A stretch of DNA of 64,000 nucleotides from Aquimarina agarilytica ZC1 (GTDB lineage Bacteria > Bacteroidota > Bacteroidia > Flavobacteriales > Flavobacteriaceae). Both the position numbers and the translations under genes were made by a program. Each line of letters begins with the position of its first letter. Position 1 is the stretch's first letter. The notes below the pieces were generated by a model that was not told the origin of the DNA, made no database searches, and saw only the letters and a program-made list of their open reading frames with translations. The stretch covers positions 39,699-103,698 of the forward strand of contig NZ_JH621260.1 of the NCBI RefSeq assembly GCF_000255455.1, in the 5' to 3' direction. Shown piece by piece: positions 1-8,305 of this stretch.

Positions 1-36
1 AAATAATTTGTAGTTTTTTTTCATCGACATATTCAT
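1..36 (-). CDS. Start of a gene cut by the window edge
   Basis: An ATG on the minus strand at 36-34 opens a frame that stays open to the window edge; the visible peptide is MNMSMKKNYKLF. It lies 9 bp after the stop of the ECF sigma factor gene and in the same direction, so the two are probably co-transcribed. An anti-sigma factor is often found at this position in Bacteroidota, but too little is visible to name the product. Confidence 0.35.
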   Translation of the reverse strand, partial: MNMSMKKNYKLF

Positions 37-45
37 AATAATAAA

Positions 46-600
46 TTAAAACCAATTTTTTTCCATGCAAGTAGCCATCGCAGTCCTTGCTCTGTGGATA
101 ATTACCCATAGATTAGACGCAGTAATATTAAATTCATTACAAATTGTTTCTGTGTCAAATCCATCAATTGTTTTCATTCTGAAAATAGTGGCTTGTTTTT
201 CGGGTAGCTTATCCAAACAATTATGTATGGCTTTTCCAAGTTCGTTATTCTCAATTTTGTTTTCAGCATTGGAAGCATAAGGGTCCGCTACGCGTTCTTC
301 TAACCAATCTCCTTCCGTTTCGGAGTCCGAATTATAGGTCATTCGAACTTCTGCTTTTCCTTTATTGCTATTTATTTTGCGATAATGATCAATGATTTTT
401 CTTTTTAAAATTGAAATCAGCCAAGTACGTTCGGAAGCTTCTCCTTTAAAATTTTTCATTGAACGTAAACCTGCAAAAAAAGTTTCCTGTACAATGTCTT
501 TGGCAATTTCTCGATCATCTACACGAACAATAGTATAGTTGAATAGGTAATCACTATACTTTTTTATCCATGTGTTGGGGTCTAATTGATGTTCAGCCAT
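46..600 (-). CDS. ECF-type sigma-70 family RNA polymerase sigma factor
   Basis: This 184-residue protein has the size and layout of an extracytoplasmic-function sigma factor, which directs RNA polymerase to a small regulon. Region 2 lies at about residues 20-80 and contains DIVQETFFAGL and the basic stretch ILKRKIIDHYRK. Region 4 lies at about residues 125-175, with LPEKQATIFRMKTIDG followed by a helix-turn-helix. The linker is acidic. The ATG at 600 gives a normal family length. A second gene starts 9 bp downstream and could encode its anti-sigma partner, but it is cut by the window edge. The subfamily and target promoters cannot be read from the sequence. Confidence 0.93.
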   Translation of the reverse strand: MAEHQLDPNTWIKKYSDYLFNYTIVRVDDREIAKDIVQETFFAGLRSMKNFKGEASERTWLISILKRKIIDHYRKINSNKGKAEVRMTYNSDSETEGDWLEERVADPYASNAENKIENNELGKAIHNCLDKLPEKQATIFRMKTIDGFDTETICNEFNITASNLWVIIHRARTAMATCMEKNWF

Positions 601-644
601 TTTTTTTAAATTGATACCAAATGTAGTAAAATATTGCTTTTAAA

Positions 645-2663
645 TTACGCTAGACCAGCTCTTTTAAGTAAAGCTTCATTTGTAGGCTTTTGGCCTCTGA
701 AATTTTCATAGAGTTTAGCAGGGTGTTCTGTGCCTCCTTTTTCAAGTATTTCTGTCTTAAATTTTTTAGCTACTTCGGGATTAAATATTCCTTTTTCTTT
801 AAAACAAGAAAAGGCATCAGCATCTAATACCTCGGCCCATTTGTAAGAGTAATAACCGGAAGAATAACCTCCTTGAAAGATATGTGCAAAAGAGGTACTC
901 ATGCAATTTTCTGAAACATCTGGGTATAATTGCGTGTTTTTAAAAGCTTCGGCTTCAAATGATTTAACACTAAAATCTCCTGTAGGCGGATTAGTGTGCC
1001 AGGCCATATCTAACAAGCCAAAACTCAATTGGCGCAGTGTGGCCATACCTTCGTGGAATGTAGCAGATTCCTTTATTTTGTCAATATATTCCATAGGTAT
1101 GAGATCTCCAGTCTCGTAATGATGTGCAAAAATTTCAAGGGCTTCTTTTTCAAAACACCAATTTTCCATAATTTGACTAGGAAGCTCTACAAAATCCCAA
1201 AAAACGCTTGTGCCAGATAGGCTAGGGTAAGTAGTGTTGGCTAACATCCCATGTAACGCATGACCAAATTCATGAAATAATGTGGTTACTTCGTTAAAAG
1301 TAAGTAATGAGGGTTTTGTGTTTGTAGGTCGAGTAAAATTACAAACAATAGATACATGAGGTCTGTGGTTAATATTGTTTTTTAGTTGTTGTGATTTATA
1401 TGAAGTCATCCATGCACCAGCACGTTTTCCTGGCCTTGGGTGGAAATCAGTATAAAATAATGCAATAAAATCCCCTTTGGAATTATGCACGTCATATACC
1501 GTTACTTCGTCATTATAGGTATCTGCAGTTGTGTTCTTTTTAAAAGTAAGGTCAAATAATTTACCTGCTATAGTAAAAGCGCCATTTAAAACATTGTTTA
1601 GTTTAAAATAAGGCTTTAATGTTTCATCGTCTAAGCTGTATAATTTTTGTTTCAGTTTTTCACTGTAATAAGCACTATCCCATTTTTGAAGTTGATCAAT
1701 ACCATCTAATTCCTTAGCAAATTTGCTAAGGTTTTCAAATTCTCTTTTGGCTGCGGGGGTGGCTTTTTTTAAAAGATCATTAGAAAAATCATATACATTA
1801 CTAGCTGTTTGAGCCATACGTTCTTCTAAAGTGAAGTGTGCATGTGTGTCATAACCTAGTAGTTGAGCTCTACTTAATCGTAAATGAACAATCTCTTTGA
1901 TAAGCTTTTCATTATTGAATTTGTTGTTTTTAAAACTTTTAGCTCCAAAGGCAATGGCTAATTTTTTTCTGAGATCTCTATTGTCAGCATATTGCATAAA
2001 TGGAATATAGCTTGGGTAATCTAAGGTAATTAACCAACCTTTTTTTTGTTTGCTTTCAGCTAAGCTTTTAGCTGCTTCTTTAGTTCCTTCTGGCAAGCCT
2101 TTTAAGTCACTTTCATTAGTGATTAACAATTCAAAATCATTAGTATCTGCTAGTAGATTTTGCCCAAATTGAAGTGTTTTTTGAGCTAAATCTTTGTCAA
2201 TTGATCTAAGCTTTTCTTTGTCTTCACTGTCTAAAAGTGCTCCATTTCGCGTAAATGATTTGTAATGTTTTTCTAAGAGTTGTTGTTGTTCTTTAGTTAA
2301 ATTAAAACTTTCTTTAGTATCATAAACTTGCTTTACTTTTTGAAACAAGATTTGATTTAAAGTGACATCATTTCTAAATTCAGAGAGTATTGGAGAAACT
2401 TCTTGTGCAATTTTTTGTATTTCATCATTTGTTTCAGCACTATTTAAATTAAAAAAAATGCTTGAAACTCTACTTAAAAGATCCCCGCTATAATCTAAAG
2501 CTTCAATAGTATTTTTAAAAGAAGGCTGTTCTTTTGCTTTGCAAATATGGTCGATCTCATTTTTTGCTAATTCAATGGCATTTTGAAAAGCAGGTAAAAA
2601 ATGTGATGCGTTAATTTTAGAAAAAGGGGCGCTATCAAATACAGTTAAAAGAGGATTATTCAT
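645..2663 (-). CDS. dcp: M3 family zinc metallopeptidase (peptidyl-dipeptidase Dcp/oligopeptidase A type)
   Basis: The 672-residue protein matches thimet-oligopeptidase-like M3 peptidases in length and layout. The zinc motif HEFGHALH lies near residue 463, followed by the downstream glutamate segment in FVELPSQIMENW. The conserved C-terminal part includes FAHIFQGGYSSGYYSY. These enzymes degrade short peptides in the cytoplasm or periplasm. There is no signal peptide, so a cytoplasmic location is inferred. The ATG at 2663 is followed by a typical N-terminus (MNNPLLTVFD). It is transcribed towards the sigma factor gene but is separated from it by 44 bp. Whether it is Dcp (dipeptide release) or OpdA (endopeptidase) is not certain. 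Confidence 0.93.
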   Translation of the reverse strand: MNNPLLTVFDSAPFSKINASHFLPAFQNAIELAKNEIDHICKAKEQPSFKNTIEALDYSGDLLSRVSSIFFNLNSAETNDEIQKIAQEVSPILSEFRNDVTLNQILFQKVKQVYDTKESFNLTKEQQQLLEKHYKSFTRNGALLDSEDKEKLRSIDKDLAQKTLQFGQNLLADTNDFELLITNESDLKGLPEGTKEAAKSLAESKQKKGWLITLDYPSYIPFMQYADNRDLRKKLAIAFGAKSFKNNKFNNEKLIKEIVHLRLSRAQLLGYDTHAHFTLEERMAQTASNVYDFSNDLLKKATPAAKREFENLSKFAKELDGIDQLQKWDSAYYSEKLKQKLYSLDDETLKPYFKLNNVLNGAFTIAGKLFDLTFKKNTTADTYNDEVTVYDVHNSKGDFIALFYTDFHPRPGKRAGAWMTSYKSQQLKNNINHRPHVSIVCNFTRPTNTKPSLLTFNEVTTLFHEFGHALHGMLANTTYPSLSGTSVFWDFVELPSQIMENWCFEKEALEIFAHHYETGDLIPMEYIDKIKESATFHEGMATLRQLSFGLLDMAWHTNPPTGDFSVKSFEAEAFKNTQLYPDVSENCMSTSFAHIFQGGYSSGYYSYKWAEVLDADAFSCFKEKGIFNPEVAKKFKTEILEKGGTEHPAKLYENFRGQKPTNEALLKRAGLA

Positions 2664-2843
2664 CAGATGCTTTTTTATACAAATATAGTTCTACGGATGT
2701 TAAAAAATTATAAATATAGGTTGCAATAATTTTATTGAACGAATTTTCGTTGTAAATTAGAAAAAATAAGAAGTGAAATCAAACACTAAAACGTTTGAAA
2801 AAAATAAATTAATGTATTTTGTCGAACAATAATGCTTTTTGTC

Positions 2844-2873
2844 TTGTTTGTTTGATTCTTTAGCTTATATTTG
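2844..2873 (+). promoter_or_regulatory. Bacteroidota-type promoter of small RNA 1
   Basis: A perfect TAnnTTTG -7 element (TATATTTG, 2866-2873) follows a TTG at 2844-2846 after a 19-bp spacer, matching the Bacteroidota sigma-ABfr consensus. It lies 14 nt before the first stem of small RNA 1. The upstream motif AATGCTTTTTGTCT at 2831-2844 recurs at 3336-3349 before small RNA 2. Confidence 0.6.
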
Positions 2874-2879
2874 AATGTG

Positions 2880-2999
2880 TAAAAAACGGACCTTACGAAG
2901 TTTTGTGTAATATATTTAAGTTGGTTAATAATATTTATTCTTCATAAAGTAAGGTCCTATTTGTAAAAAAAGCTATTCATTTCGAATAGCTTTTTTTTT
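2880..2999 (+). ncRNA. Putative small RNA 1 (tandem paralogue pair)
   Basis: No gene lies here, but the sequence is organised as an RNA unit. A 9-bp stem, GGACCTTAC at 2888-2896 with GTAAGGTCC at 2949-2957, encloses a conserved core, GTGTAATATATTTAAG then TTGGTTA (2905-2927). An inner GAAG (2897-2900) can pair with CTTC (2940-2943). A rho-independent terminator follows at once. A consensus promoter sits just upstream. A second copy with the same core but a different stem sequence lies about 545 bp downstream, so the stem is preserved by compensatory change. No ORF of note is present. I do not recognise the family; the Rfam Flavo-1 motif could be compared. Confidence 0.6.
2965..2999 (+). terminator. 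Rho-independent terminator of small RNA 1
   Basis: The stem AAAAGCTATTC pairs with GAATAGCTTTT around the loop ATTTC and ends in a run of nine T residues. Confidence 0.8.
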
Positions 3000-3399
3000 G
3001 TGGATTAATTAATTGTGTTTTAAACTTAAGTATATGTCGTTATAAATTAAGTTTAGAATACAATTTATAATAGTACGTGTAATATTTATATCATTGATTT
3101 TCAATTATGTATTTGGGTATAGTGTTTTTTGACTGAAATAGAATATGCAAAAGTTGAGGTTGCTTTATGACTTTTGAGAAAAGGAATAATTTAATTTGTT
3201 AAAATTGAGTTGTTTGTTCGTGTATTTAATTATTTTAAAATTTAATTAATTTTCACTGAAAACAGGGGGTTTTCAATATTAGAAAATCTTGATATTTGAT
3301 GAATGTAATATCGGGGTAACTTTTAACAGCATAAAAATGCTTTTTGTCTAACAAAAACGAATTTAATCGATATTTGTGTAGGTAATTGAGAATTAATTA

Positions 3400-3429
3400 T
3401 TTGTTATCTCTGTTGTTAACATACTTTTG
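3400..3429 (+). promoter_or_regulatory. Bacteroidota-type promoter of small RNA 2
   Basis: TTTG at 3400-3403 and TACTTTTG at 3422-3429, separated by 18 bp, match the -33/-7 consensus. The expected start, about 5 nt further on, coincides with the first base of the GGCTTCA stem at 3434. A second -7-like ATATTTG at 3370-3376 sits 34 bp after the shared AATGCTTTTTGTCT motif, about as in copy 1 (36 bp), so the ancestral promoter may also survive. Confidence 0.6.
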
Positions 3430-3431
3430 TA

Positions 3432-3524
3432 AAGGCTTCAAGGTTGTGTAAATATTTAAGTTGGTTACTTTTTTTCATTATATGAAGCCAAAAAAAGTGG
3501 ATGTGTTAAAGCATCCACTTTTAA
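3432..3524 (+). ncRNA. Putative small RNA 2 (tandem paralogue pair)
   Basis: GGCTTCA (3434-3440) pairs with TGAAGCC (3483-3489). Together they enclose GTGTAAATATTTAAG then TTGGTTA, which matches the core of small RNA 1 with one extra or missing base. A strong terminator follows directly. The closing stem differs in sequence from copy 1 but keeps its pairing. The unit is about 90 nt from its own promoter to the terminator. It lies in a region without coding potential, between the M3 peptidase gene and purE. Function is unknown. Confidence 0.6.
3493..3524 (+). terminator. Rho-independent terminator of small RNA 2
   Basis: AAAAGTGGATG (3493-3503) pairs perfectly with CATCCACTTTT (3512-3522) around an 8-nt loop. 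The A-rich and T-rich flanks allow it to work in both directions, so it could also end purE transcripts from the minus strand. Confidence 0.75.
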
Positions 3525-3675
3525 ATAAAAACTGATATTAATCAATGAGTTTTTAAGATTTTTATTGTAGTAGTTTGATAAAGGTTATTGTAGACTATCC
3601 AGTTGCAGGACCAAAAGCTTATCTAGGGGGTAGATATAATAAGTACAGTGACTGATTTACGAGATAACCTTTGTT

Positions 3676-4161
3676 TTACTTACTAATTTCATCTGCTGTT
3701 TGTAGCACTTTTTCTCTTAGTGATTTTTTGTAATCTAAAATTCTTTTCTGAACTCTATCACTTTTTGTTCCTAATATTTGTGCTGCTAATATACCAGCAT
3801 TTAAAGCACCATCAAGGGCAACTGTTGCTACAGGGACACCTCCAGGCATTTGTAGAATGGATAGAATAGAGTCCCATCCGTCAATTGAATTTCTTGACTT
3901 AACAGGTACACCAATGACCGGTAAAGGTGACATTGAGGCAACCATACCAGGCAAGTGAGCAGCGCCACCAGCACCAGCTATAATAACAGTAATTCCTCTT
4001 AAGTGAGCATTTGATGAATATTCAATAAGTTTTTCAGGCGTACGATGAGCGGAAACAATGTCCACTTCAGTTTCAATAGCCATTTCCTGTAAAAAATCGA
4101 TAGCTTGTTGCATTATGGGCAAGTCACTTTTACTTCCCATTATCACTCCTACTTTATCCAT
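3676..4161 (-). CDS. purE: 5-(carboxyamino)imidazole ribonucleotide mutase
   Basis: This 161-residue protein is class I PurE, which converts N5-CAIR to CAIR in de novo purine synthesis. The N-terminal GVIMGSKSDLPIMQ binds the phosphate of the substrate. AHRTPEKL holds the catalytic histidine, and GAGGAAHLPGMVASM forms the second active-site loop. It lies 77 bp downstream of purK in the same direction, so the two consecutive enzymes are co-transcribed. The length is usual for the family. The ATG at 4161 begins the conserved first strand. Confidence 0.97.
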   Translation of the reverse strand: MDKVGVIMGSKSDLPIMQQAIDFLQEMAIETEVDIVSAHRTPEKLIEYSSNAHLRGITVIIAGAGGAAHLPGMVASMSPLPVIGVPVKSRNSIDGWDSILSILQMPGGVPVATVALDGALNAGILAAQILGTKSDRVQKRILDYKKSLREKVLQTADEISK

Positions 4162-4238
4162 ACGTAATTGTATAACTTATTATCTAATTGTTTAATTTTT
4201 ATGTGATTGATTTACTAAGTTAGCAAATAATAAGCGCT

Positions 4239-5396
4239 TTAGCTACTTATTACTTTGATTGTTCGTTTTACTTTTTCTGCTATTTTTCGAGCTTCACTTA
4301 CATCGGGGCTAACAATAGTTACGTGTCCCATTTTTCTAAATGGTCGGGTTTCTTTTTTACCATAAATATGAGGTGTCACTCCTGGTAGTGCCATAATGCT
4401 CGCTATATTTTCATAGCATACGTTTCCTTCATGTCCTTCTTCGCCGACAAGGTTAACCATTACGCTAGCCACTTTACTATCTGTGTTGCCTAACGGAAGA
4501 TCTAGTACGCTTCGTAAGTGTTGTTCAAATTGATTTGTATAGCTTGCTTCAATAGAAAAGTGTCCACTGTTATGTGTTCTTGGAGCAACTTCATTAACTA
4601 GTATTTCGTTGTCTTTAGTTTCAAACATTTCTACAGCAAGTATGCCAACGTGCTCAAAGCTTTCTGAAACTTTTTTAGCTACTGCTCTAGCTTTTTTTGT
4701 GACTGCCTCACTAATACGAGCAGGACAAATAACATATTCTACTTGATTTGCTTCGGGGTGAAATTCCATTTCAACAACGGGATAAGTTTTTACTTCTCCA
4801 GAAGGATTTCGTACAACAATAACACCTAATTCATTTTTGAAATCTATAAGCTTTTCAGCAATACACTCTGCATTAGGGAGCTTGTCTAGATCGGAAATGT
4901 GCTTTATAATACTAACGCCATTACCATCGTATCCACCTTCGGTACATTTCCAGACAAAAGGGGGGGTGATTTCTCCATTTTGTAAGGCTTTAATTAATGT
5001 TTCCTTAGAGTCAAAATGAATAAAATCAGCAGTAGGGATCCCTTTTTCTTGATAAAAAAGTTTTTGTTTCCCTTTGTTTTGAATTTTCTTTAATGTAGCC
5101 GCAGAAGGGAATACTTTTTTTCCTTCAGATTCTAATTTTTCAAGAGCTTCTACATTTACAGCTTCAATTTCAAAAGTAAGTATATCAACTTGCTTTCCAA
5201 AATTATAAACGGTATCATAATCTAATAAATCACCTTGTTCAAAATAATTACAAGCTATTTTACATGGAGCTTCATTACTAGGATCTAGTACATGAGTTCT
5301 AATGTCGTATTTACGAGTTTCGTACAATAACATTTTACCAAGTTGTCCACCTCCTAATATTCCTAACGTAAAATCAGATGAAAAGAAATGTTGCAT
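4239..5396 (-). CDS. purK: 5-(carboxyamino)imidazole ribonucleotide synthase
   Basis: PurK uses ATP and bicarbonate to make N5-CAIR from AIR, the step before PurE. The 385-residue protein starts with a pre-ATP-grasp domain carrying LGILGGGQLGKML. The central ATP-grasp domain includes PPFVWKCTEGGYDGNG, and the metal-binding part includes EILVNEVAPRTHNSGHF. It is transcribed away from adk, which starts about 395 bp away on the other strand. Length and motifs are normal. Confidence 0.97.
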   Translation of the reverse strand: MQHFFSSDFTLGILGGGQLGKMLLYETRKYDIRTHVLDPSNEAPCKIACNYFEQGDLLDYDTVYNFGKQVDILTFEIEAVNVEALEKLESEGKKVFPSAATLKKIQNKGKQKLFYQEKGIPTADFIHFDSKETLIKALQNGEITPPFVWKCTEGGYDGNGVSIIKHISDLDKLPNAECIAEKLIDFKNELGVIVVRNPSGEVKTYPVVEMEFHPEANQVEYVICPARISEAVTKKARAVAKKVSESFEHVGILAVEMFETKDNEILVNEVAPRTHNSGHFSIEASYTNQFEQHLRSVLDLPLGNTDSKVASVMVNLVGEEGHEGNVCYENIASIMALPGVTPHIYGKKETRPFRKMGHVTIVSPDVSEARKIAEKVKRTIKVISS

Positions 5397-5791
5397 AAAC
5401 GTGCGATTTAATCTGCAAAATTACTTTTTTCTTTTGTACTAAGCTGAACTCATCTTGACTTTTTTGGATTAATAAGAAAATTATGATTTTCTATTAGTTA
5501 TTCTCATTGGGCTTATTATTTGATAGGTGTTCTTTGTTCATAGAAAGAGCGATGTTTTTTTAGTATATAACAGGAGTGTAAATTGTTTATTTGTAAAATT
5601 TTGAAGGTTGAGTACAAGTTTAGGATTCGATATTTTTATAAATGAATAAGACTTAGGATGAGTTTTTTTGTAATCATCAAGGCTTAACGGGTAAATCACT
5701 ATCTTTGCGTTTCTTAAAATTTATAGTAATCATCAATTTTTAGGTATAGTATTTGGTTGCTGATACTTAAATATTCATTAAAAATAAATAA
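5397..5791. promoter_or_regulatory. Divergent intergenic region of purK and adk
   Basis: This 395-bp gap separates the divergent starts of purK and adk and has no coding potential that I can support. A perfect TAnnTTTG element, TATCTTTG, lies at 5700-5707, about 85 bp before the adk ATG, and is a likely -7 box. I do not see a well-spaced -33 TTTG for it, and I see no riboswitch or PurR-like operator. Confidence 0.4.
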
Positions 5792-6367
5792 ATGACAAAC
5801 GTAGTACTTTTTGGACCTCCAGGTGCTGGTAAAGGAACACAAGCTGAATTTTTAAAAGAAAAGTATCAATTGGTACATATTTCTACAGGTGATGTATTTA
5901 GATACAATATCAAAAATGCGACTGAGTTAGGAGTTTTAGCTAAATCATATATTGATAAAGGCCAGTTGGTTCCAGATGAGGTTACTATTAATATGCTTAA
6001 CGCTGAAGTTGATAAAAATGCTGCGGCAAAAGGTTTTATTTTTGATGGATTTCCTAGAACAGAAGCTCAGGCAGAGGCTTTAGCAAAGTTATTGGAATCT
6101 AAAAATACAGAAGTGAGCGGAATGGTTGCTTTGGAAGTTGATGATGAAGTATTGGTGGAGCGTTTATTAGAGCGAGGTAAAACTTCGGGAAGAGCCGATG
6201 ATGCCGATGAAAGCATTATTAGAAACCGAATAAAAGTGTACTATGCCGAAACTGCTATTTTAAAAGGTTTTTACGAAAAACAAGATAAATATCACGGTAT
6301 TAATGGAGTGGGGAGTATACCAGAAATTACGGAGCGTATTAGTACAGTAATTAATACATTGTTATAA
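5792..6367 (+). CDS. adk: Adenylate kinase
   Basis: Adenylate kinase interconverts ATP plus AMP and two ADP. The P-loop GPPGAGKGTQAEFL is at residues 7-20, the AMP-binding DGFPRTEAQAEAL around residue 84, and the lid arginines in LLERGKTSGRADDADES. At 191 residues it is the short form without the zinc-type lid. In some Bacteroidota adk is fused to a phosphoribosyltransferase; here it stands alone. It precedes obg by 114 bp on the same strand and the two may share a transcript. Confidence 0.97.
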   Translation: MTNVVLFGPPGAGKGTQAEFLKEKYQLVHISTGDVFRYNIKNATELGVLAKSYIDKGQLVPDEVTINMLNAEVDKNAAAKGFIFDGFPRTEAQAEALAKLLESKNTEVSGMVALEVDDEVLVERLLERGKTSGRADDADESIIRNRIKVYYAETAILKGFYEKQDKYHGINGVGSIPEITERISTVINTLL

Positions 6368-6481
6368 ATAAGTACAGGGTACTGGTACTAACTGATATAT
6401 TTGGTTAGTTGTTTTTGGATTGCCTGTTTAATACTATACGCTTAGTGCCTAATGCTATGTGCCATTTACTAAATAAAAAAA

Positions 6482-7477
6482 ATGACTGAAGGGAATTTTG
6501 TGGATTATGTAAAGCTACACCTATCTTCTGGAAACGGAGGGAAAGGATCAGTGCATTTACATAGAGAGAAATACATTACCAAAGGAGGACCCGATGGTGG
6601 TGATGGAGGTCGCGGAGGTCATGTTATTTTACGTGCTAATCCAAATATGTGGACATTACTTCCTTTAAAGTATAAACGACACATAAAAGCAGGGCACGGT
6701 GAACATGGAAGTAAAAATCGTAGCTCGGGAGCAGATGGTAAAGATGTATATATTGATGTTCCTATGGGAACAGTGGTAAGAGATACAGAAACACAAGAAA
6801 TATTGTTTGAGCTAGTTGAGCAAGGACAAGAGATTGTTGCCTTACCTGGAGGTATGGGAGGTAAAGGGAACTGGCATTTTAAAAATAGTGTGAACCAAAC
6901 ACCTCGTTATGCCCAACCAGGCATTCCGGGATTGGAAAGTGATGTAACCCTAGAATTAAAAGTTTTAGCAGATGTTGGTTTGGTAGGGTTTCCCAATGCG
7001 GGAAAATCTACACTATTATCTGTATTAACAGCGGCTAAACCAAAAATAGCGGATTATGAGTTTACTACCCTAAAGCCTAATTTAGGGATTGTTAAATACA
7101 GAGATTTTCAATCATTTGTAATAGCAGATATTCCTGGGATTATTGAAGGAGCAGCAGAAGGAAAAGGAATTGGTCATCGTTTTTTACGTCATATTGAACG
7201 TAATTCGACATTGTTATTTTTAATTCCTGCCGATGCACCAGATATTGTTGAGCAATATCATATTTTATTGGATGAGCTTAAACGCTACAACGCGGAAATG
7301 TTGGATAAGCAACGTTTTGTAGCGATATCTAAATCAGATATGCTGGACAATGAGTTAAAAACAGAAATTACTCAAGAGATGGAGCAAAGTTTAGGTGTAC
7401 CATTTATGTTTATTTCATCGGTTGCCCAAGAAGGTTTGGTTGAATTGAAGGATGAACTTTGGAAAATGCTACAGTAA
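6482..7477 (+). CDS. obgE: Obg family ribosome-associated GTPase
   Basis: This 331-residue protein has the glycine-rich Obg fold at residues 1-160 ([25 protein letters not shown]) and a GTPase domain after it. The G1 motif is [10 protein letters not shown]2 lies in [10 protein letters not shown]3 is [14 protein letters not shown] and G4 is SKSD. It lacks the C-terminal OCT domain found in some Firmicutes. Obg acts in 50S ribosome maturation and stress signalling. It lies downstream of adk, and a terminator closes the unit. Confidence 0.96.
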   Translation: MTEGNFVDYVKLHLSSGNGGKGSVHLHREKYITKGGPDGGDGGRGGHVILRANPNMWTLLPLKYKRHIKAGHGEHGSKNRSSGADGKDVYIDVPMGTVVRDTETQEILFELVEQGQEIVALPGGMGGKGNWHFKNSVNQTPRYAQPGIPGLESDVTLELKVLADVGLVGFPNAGKSTLLSVLTAAKPKIADYEFTTLKPNLGIVKYRDFQSFVIADIPGIIEGAAEGKGIGHRFLRHIERNSTLLFLIPADAPDIVEQYHILLDELKRYNAEMLDKQRFVAISKSDMLDNELKTEITQEMEQSLGVPFMFISSVAQEGLVELKDELWKMLQ

Positions 7478-7506
7478 AAAGGAAGGTCTATTACATAAAT
7501 ATAATC

Positions 7507-7543
7507 AAAAACCCTGCTATTCATAAGAACAGCAGGGTTTTTG
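7507..7543 (+). terminator. Terminator after obgE
   Basis: AAAAACCCTGCT pairs with AGCAGGGTTTTT around a 12-nt loop, and a T tract follows 30 bp after the obgE stop. Confidence 0.85.
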
Positions 7544-7670
7544 TTGATTAGTGTTCAGAACTCAGATTAGACTATGTAATGGGCATTGAAAGTATCATAA
7601 AAACAGCTGTGACGAGTAGATTGTCACTTTTTTGGCTTACTTTTTGACAAAATCATGGTAAATTTAAGTT

Positions 7671-8189
7671 ATGAGACAGTTTTTATATACATGCCTAGTT
7701 TTAATAGTAGTTTCGTGCTCGGGGCCTAGAGTGGCTTATGATTATGATACTAAAACCGATTTTTCTAAATACAAAACCTATAATTATTATCCAGACCTTA
7801 AAACTGGCTTAAGTGATTTGGATACCAAACGCTTACTTGATGCCACAGATACAGCGCTTGAGGCAAAAGGATTTTCAAAATCGGAATCACCTCAAGTTTA
7901 TGTAAATTTTAAAAGTCACAAATACCAAACGCCTTCACGAACAGGTGTTGGAGTAGGCGTTGGTAACGGACCCATTAGTATAGGAGGGACAATTCCCTTT
8001 GGCAGACCAGATCAACATGTTCAATTAACCGTTGATTTTATTGATGTCCAAAAGGATGAGCTTTTTTGGCAAGCCGAAGCTGACGATACACAAAATTCGG
8101 AACAAACACCAGAAAATAGAGTAGGTTTCTTTAGGGTAATGATGCAAAAAGTGCTTTCTAAATACCCACCAGCTAAAAAGAGTAAATAA
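7671..8189 (+). CDS. DUF4136 domain-containing lipoprotein
   Basis: The 172-residue protein begins with a lipoprotein signal ending in VVSCSG. The mature part starts with YDYDTKTDFSKYKTYNY, the hallmark of DUF4136. The second half has LTVDFIDVQKDELFWQAEA, and the C-terminus KVLSKYPPAKK. Its function is not known; the family is common in Bacteroidota envelopes. A clear paralogue is encoded at 55356-55883. It appears monocistronic, with the obgE terminator upstream and a gene on the opposite strand downstream. Confidence 0.85.
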   Translation: MRQFLYTCLVLIVVSCSGPRVAYDYDTKTDFSKYKTYNYYPDLKTGLSDLDTKRLLDATDTALEAKGFSKSESPQVYVNFKSHKYQTPSRTGVGVGVGNGPISIGGTIPFGRPDQHVQLTVDFIDVQKDELFWQAEADDTQNSEQTPENRVGFFRVMMQKVLSKYPPAKKSK

Positions 8190-8305
8190 TAAATAGGAAA
8201 TGCAAGAGAATCTGTTATATGTTTGTGAACTTTTTATTTTGATTTTTAGTGATGTTAACGGGCAAGTTGTTGTTAAAGACTGATGTTTTTTTTAATCGAA
8301 AATAA

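Noticed and set aside
3256..3275. Hairpin TGAAAAC-AGGGG-GTTTTCA as a third small RNA terminator
   Set aside because: It has no T run, no conserved core and no promoter of the same type.
3581..3672. Inverted repeat AAAGGTTAT/ATAACCTTT upstream of the purE stop
   Set aside because: The arms are short and 75 bp apart, and no T run follows.
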